Shown here one piece after another: positions 60,776 to 64,000 of a stretch of 64,000 bases of DNA. Under the pieces are notes generated by a model, which saw only the letters and a list, made by a program, of their open reading frames with translations, had not been told where the DNA came from and made no database searches. The position numbers were made by a program, and so were the translations under genes. This DNA is from Streptosporangiaceae bacterium NEAU-GS5. Lineage in GTDB: Bacteria; Actinomycetota; Actinomycetes; Streptosporangiales; Streptosporangiaceae. Position 1 is the first letter of the stretch, and the number at the start of each line of letters is the position of its first letter. Where the stretch lies: the NCBI GenBank assembly GCA_017592665.1, contig JAGFNW010000013.1:62001-126000 (forward strand), in the 5' to 3' direction.

Positions 60776-61732
60776 ATGGCGCTACCCGACTTCCTGATCA
60801 TCGGCGTGCCCAAAGCGGGGACGACCGCGCTCCACACGGCGCTTCAAGCCCATCCCCGCCTGTATCTGTCGCTCGTGAAGGAGCCCAAGTTCTTCCTCAC
60901 CGACGGCCCGCCGCCCGCCGCCGGCGGGCCGGGCGACGCCAAGACCTACCGCGAGCACGTCTGGCGGCGCGAGGACTACGAGGCGCTGTTCGAGGGGGCG
61001 CCGCCGGGCGCCCTGCTCGGCGAGTCCACCCCGTTCTACCTGTACGACCGGGCCGCCCAGGCCCGCATCCACGAGGCGATCCCGCACGCGCGACTGATCG
61101 TGGTCCTGCGCGACCCGGTCGAACGCGCGCACTCCAACTGGACCCACCTGTGGTCGGCCGGCCTCGAGCCCATCCACGACGTGGTGGAGGCCTGCGAGGC
61201 CGAGGACTCCCGGATCGCGGCCGGATGGGCGCACTTCTGGCACTACGTGAGCCTCGGCCGCTACGGGGAGCAGCTGGGCGGGCTTTTCACCCGGTTCGCC
61301 CGTGACCAGGTGCTGATCCTGCGCTACCGCGAGCTCATCGACTCACCGGCCGAGACGCTCGACCGCATCTGCGTCTTCCTCGGCGTCGAACCCGGCCTGA
61401 TCACCGAGATCCCGCGGCAGAACGTCACGGCGCACCCGAGCGGCGATGTCTGGCACCGCCTGCTCGGCGGACTGCGCCGCTATCTGCCCGGCGGTCTGGC
61501 CGATCCCGTCGAGCACATGCTGCAACGCCGCGGCGACGCGCGCCGGCCGCTCACGTGGGAGCAGCGGCAGCGGCTCCTGGCGCACTTCACCGACGACATC
61601 GCCCTGCTCCAGCGGGTCACGGGCGAGGACTTCAGCGACTGGCTGCGGCCCAGGGAGCGCTCGGGCGGGATGGTCGGCGCCCGCCCCCGCGGCCAGCGTC
61701 AGGCGAGGAACGGGCGCCCACTCAGGTCATAG
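60776..61732 (+). CDS. PAPS-dependent sulfotransferase
   Basis: About 318 residues from the ATG at 60776, with AGGAGGGG upstream. The 5'-phosphosulfate-binding loop is IIGVPKAGTTALHTAL near residues 8-20, and the 3'-phosphate motif is VVLRDPVERAHSNWTHLW. The remainder matches sulfotransferase domains that act on carbohydrates or small molecules. It lies 7 bp after ssuD, so it is probably the last gene of the sulfonate operon, linking sulfur scavenging with sulfation. The 3' end runs into a 15-bp tandem repeat and provides the first repeat copy. Confidence 0.9.
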   Translation: MALPDFLIIGVPKAGTTALHTALQAHPRLYLSLVKEPKFFLTDGPPPAAGGPGDAKTYREHVWRREDYEALFEGAPPGALLGESTPFYLYDRAAQARIHEAIPHARLIVVLRDPVERAHSNWTHLWSAGLEPIHDVVEACEAEDSRIAAGWAHFWHYVSLGRYGEQLGGLFTRFARDQVLILRYRELIDSPAETLDRICVFLGVEPGLITEIPRQNVTAHPSGDVWHRLLGGLRRYLPGGLADPVEHMLQRRGDARRPLTWEQRQRLLAHFTDDIALLQRVTGEDFSDWLRPRERSGGMVGARPRGQRQARNGRPLRS

Positions 61733-61783
61733 CGACCGGGGTCATGGCGACCGGGGTCATGGCGACCGGGGTCATGGCGACCG
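61724..61783. repeat. Four tandem 15-bp repeats across the sulfotransferase stop
   Basis: Unit GGTCATGGCGACCGG repeated four times; the first copy has A instead of G at position 7, which creates the TAG stop codon. The array thus begins inside the coding region and continues downstream. Confidence 0.9.
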
Positions 61784-61790
61784 GGTCGCG

Positions 61791-61846
61791 TGGACAGGTC
61801 TCAGCGGACGGATCTCAGCGGACAGGTCTCAGCGGACAGTTCTTAG
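61791..61846. repeat. Four tandem 14-bp repeats
   Basis: Unit GGACAGGTCTCAGC in four copies, the second and fourth with substitutions. It lies directly between the 15-bp array and the terminator. Confidence 0.85.
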
Positions 61847-61847
61847 T

Positions 61848-61872
61848 GGGCGCGCCCCTAGTGGGGGCGCGC
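61848..61872. terminator. Bidirectional terminator after the sulfonate operon
   Basis: GGCGCGCCCC, five-base loop, GGGGCGCGCC: a perfect 10-bp stem between the convergent sulfotransferase and beta-propeller hydrolase genes. Confidence 0.75.
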
Positions 61873-61880
61873 CTCGGTGG

Positions 61881-62798
61881 TCAGGCCAGCCGGGTGCGCA
61901 GCTCGTGCGCGCCGTCGGCGCGGGTGAGCTCGTAGTACAGCCGGACCCGGCCGTCCGGCAGGTCGACGATGTCGACGTAGCGCAGGCCGCCGCCGCGATG
62001 GCGGGACGCGCCGACCGGGACGTCACCGACCGCCGTGAGGGCCGCCGGGTCGGCGCCGATGGCCACTCCCGTCTTCTCCTCATAGTTTTCCGACGCGCTG
62101 GCCCGGCCGTCGTAGAAGGCCGCGACGTGGGCGCCGGTGAAGCGCACGGAGCTGACGCGCACGCCGCGGGCGTCCCACGCCCCGGGCCGTACGGCGAGGG
62201 CCGTGCCCTGCCAGGTCCATTCGAGGCCGTCGGCGCTGGTGGCGTAGTCGGTCACCATCTGGTCGGCCTCGTCCGGCTCGGCCAGCGGGTGGCAGGAGGC
62301 CCACAGGTGCCACACGCCGTCGCGGTGGACGATGACGGGATCCTTGACCCCGGTCTTGGCGTCGCCGGGCAGGACCGTGCGGCGCGAGCGGGGGTCGAAA
62401 GCGGCCGGGCGGTCGGCCTCGAGGACCTCCACGCGCCAGTGCTTGGTGCCGGGCGTGGCGCAGCTCAGGTAGAGCCGCCACCGGCCGCCGGGCACGCGCA
62501 CGAGGGCCGGCCGCTCCAGCGACTCGGCCGCCATCTCCGCGCTGCTTATCGTGAGAAGCGTCTCGAAGTGCTCGCCGTCGGAGGACTTGGCCACGACGAT
62601 CGCGTAGCCCCGGCCCTGCCCGACGGGGCGGCGCAGCCGGTAGGCCAGATAGATCTGGCCGTCGGCGGCGACCGCGCTGGGCGCGCCGGCCCAGTGCCCC
62701 GCGGCTGGGCTGGGCGGCTCCACGGCCACCGAGGAACGCGTGTCGCCGGCGTCGGCCAGCAGGGCGGCGAGCTCATTGATCGACATGGGCAGAATCAT
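61881..62798 (-). CDS. GH43-like beta-propeller hydrolase
   Basis: 305 residues from the ATG at 62798 with AGGGG upstream; a start at 62786 is also possible. The repeated blade pattern is visible: GQIYLAYRLRRP, SSDGEHFETLL, RWRLYLSCATPG, TGVKDPVIVHRDGVWHLWAS and AAFYDGRASASENYEEKTG, as in five-bladed glycosidases of the GH43/GH32-like clans. No signal peptide is present, so it is probably cytoplasmic. The catalytic acid residues and substrate cannot be assigned with confidence. Separated from the kinase upstream by 34 bp on the same strand. Confidence 0.65.
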   Translation of the reverse strand: MILPMSINELAALLADAGDTRSSVAVEPPSPAAGHWAGAPSAVAADGQIYLAYRLRRPVGQGRGYAIVVAKSSDGEHFETLLTISSAEMAAESLERPALVRVPGGRWRLYLSCATPGTKHWRVEVLEADRPAAFDPRSRRTVLPGDAKTGVKDPVIVHRDGVWHLWASCHPLAEPDEADQMVTDYATSADGLEWTWQGTALAVRPGAWDARGVRVSSVRFTGAHVAAFYDGRASASENYEEKTGVAIGADPAALTAVGDVPVGASRHRGGGLRYVDIVDLPDGRVRLYYELTRADGAHELRTRLA

Positions 62799-62832
62799 AA
62801 AACCCCTAATTCCTACCCGCAAAGCGGATTTA

Positions 62833-64000
62833 CTATTGCGTGAAGTAGGTGCCGGGGGATTGCCTGCCCGTGATTGAGCCGACACAACGATAGACGCGGA
62901 CTCCCTGCGCGAACTGCTCCGGGCTCGGCGGCAGCACCGTCACGTCCCAGCGGTCGGCCGTCACCGATCTGGCCGCGCCGTACCGTGACTTTAGCAGCAC
63001 CGACAGCGAGCAGACGCGCTTGATCGTGGGGTGTTTCTCCAGCGCTCCGTCATCGCTCGTCTGGGCGTCGACCGGCAGCGGCGCGACGGCGAAGGTCTCC
63101 CACACGTGGGACTCCTCGCAGCCGTAGCGCTTCACCGTGACATCGCCCGCAATGGACACGATGCCGCCCCAGCACTCGGGCTCCTTCAGACAGGCGGCCC
63201 CGGCGCCCTGGACCGCGGCGGCCGGGCAGCCCTGCGTGTAGGTCGCCACGTTGAGCCCCGGTAGCTGGGGTTTCGTGGGTCTGGTCACTTCAGGCTGCGC
63301 ACTGGCGCGTTCGGTGGACGGAGACGGGTCGGCCGTCCGGCCGCTGCCGCTGCCGCCGTCCGTGCCGCGGTCGATGACGAGCAGGGTCACGCCTCCGGCG
63401 AGCAGCAGCGCGAACACCGCGGCGATCGCCGCGTAGACCACCGCCGGGCCGCGCTTGGGCGGCGGCGCGGGCGGCAGCGTCACCTGCCGCGACGGCGGCA
63501 CATATCCATTGGGCAGGCGGGTCGAGGCGCCATTGGGCTGCCCCGTCGAGGGGGCATTGGGCGGCCCGTTCAAGGGGCCGTGGGGCAGGCCGCTCGAAGG
63601 GCCATGGGGCAGCCCGGTCGAGGGCTGAGTGCCCGCGAACGCCGGGGAGGCGCCTGGGGACGTGGCCGCCCAGCGACGATCGGGCTGCGCGCCGCTGTGG
63701 ACAGGGCCGCTGTGGACAGGGCCGCTGTGGACAGGGCCGCTGTGGACAGGGCCGCCGTGGACAGGGCCGCCGTGAGGCATGGCGAGCGGCGGGACCGCGG
63801 AGAAGGCCGCGGGCGGAAGGGCGGCCAGCGCGTCGCGGAGCGCCGCGGCGGACGGGGTGCGGGCGGCGGGATCGGTGGCCATGGCCCGGCGCAGAACCTC
63901 GGTCAGCGCCGGCGGCACGCCGGGGATGTCGGGGATGGGCTGGCGGTGAAGGGCCATGATGGCGGCGATGTGCACCACGCCGCCCTCGGGAAAGCGCGGC
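62833..64000 (-). CDS. Receptor Ser/Thr protein kinase (PknB-like), C-terminal part
   Basis: The frame is open to the right window edge, so the gene continues outward and its kinase core is missing. The visible 388 residues start in the C-lobe (RFPEGGVVHIAAIMALHRQP, then LTEVLRRAMATDPAARTPSA). A long low-complexity linker with VHSGP and LPHGP repeats follows. One transmembrane helix (AVVYAAIAAVFALLLAGGVT) leads to an extracytoplasmic domain with several Cys residues (CPAAAVQGAGAACLKEPECW). The architecture is that of actinobacterial receptor kinases with an external sensor. The linker repeats are also visible at the DNA level (63691-63765). Confidence 0.88.
   Translation of the reverse strand, partial: PRFPEGGVVHIAAIMALHRQPIPDIPGVPPALTEVLRRAMATDPAARTPSAAALRDALAALPPAAFSAVPPLAMPHGGPVHGGPVHSGPVHSGPVHSGPVHSGAQPDRRWAATSPGASPAFAGTQPSTGLPHGPSSGLPHGPLNGPPNAPSTGQPNGASTRLPNGYVPPSRQVTLPPAPPPKRGPAVVYAAIAAVFALLLAGGVTLLVIDRGTDGGSGSGRTADPSPSTERASAQPEVTRPTKPQLPGLNVATYTQGCPAAAVQGAGAACLKEPECWGGIVSIAGDVTVKRYGCEESHVWETFAVAPLPVDAQTSDDGALEKHPTIKRVCSLSVLLKSRYGAARSVTADRWDVTVLPPSPEQFAQGVRVYRCVGSITGRQSPGTYFTQ
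63691..63765. repeat. Five tandem 15-bp repeats within the kinase linker
   Basis: Unit GCCGCTGTGGACAGG (last copy with one change) repeats five times in frame and encodes the VHSGP/VHGGP pentapeptides of the juxtamembrane linker. Confidence 0.9.

Overview
The window is about 64 kb of high-GC chromosomal DNA with many GTG starts, dense coding on both strands and extensive antisense ORF shadows. It suggests a soil actinomycete. A mycothiol-type DinB/maleylpyruvate-isomerase-like protein, PadR/TetR/WYL regulators, a HelD motor, the Tex protein, a receptor Ser/Thr kinase and many Tat- or Sec-exported CBM-bearing carbohydrate-active enzymes fit a Streptosporangiales member such as Nonomuraea. That placement is an inference, because no rRNA or tRNA gene is present. 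I saw no CRISPR array, insertion sequence, integrase or origin.

Left part (1-7.5 kb): the 3' part of an FGGY sugar kinase, a TetR regulator, a GH25 lysozyme, two cupins divergent from their own TetR regulator, a secreted streptogrisin-type protease, an NmrA-like reductase behind a strong dyad operator, and a DUF4253 protein. From 7.5 to 14.2 kb lies a signalling or conflict block: an XRE/NB-ARC/TPR STAND protein, a small SEFIR-domain protein, and, divergent from it, a 1,182-residue HTH/NB-ARC/WD40 STAND protein. A DrrAB-like ABC exporter with a PadR regulator follows (14.2-16.7 kb).

Middle part (16.9-46.6 kb): mostly polysaccharide degradation. It holds a CBM2 protein with a Cip1/lyase-like domain, a GH95-like enzyme, a malectin/FnIII/GH18 chitinase, a GH105 unsaturated glycuronyl hydrolase, and a tandem operon of PQQ-type sugar dehydrogenase, polysaccharide lyase-like protein, GH28 and a GH29-like enzyme. 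Ten copies of one CBM35-like module are spread over six of these enzymes, and the operon ends in a perfect 16-bp-stem hairpin at 46581-46622. This looks like an extracellular pectin/rhamnogalacturonan toolkit. Housekeeping genes are interspersed: epoxide hydrolase with a divergent WYL regulator, Tex, an NlpC/P60 hydrolase, a quinone oxidoreductase, HelD and Ppx/GppA.

Right part (46.6-64 kb): an MFS exporter with a winged-helix tail, a 43-residue coiled-coil peptide, a mycothiol-isomerase-like/VOC pair, DUF1003, DUF4440 and PH-domain proteins, a GH38 alpha-mannosidase translationally coupled to a parvulin-like protein, a GAF-like protein, a complete ssu-type sulfonate operon (permease, ATPase, lipoprotein, FMN monooxygenase) followed by a sulfotransferase, a beta-propeller hydrolase and the C-terminal part of a receptor Ser/Thr kinase cut by the window end.
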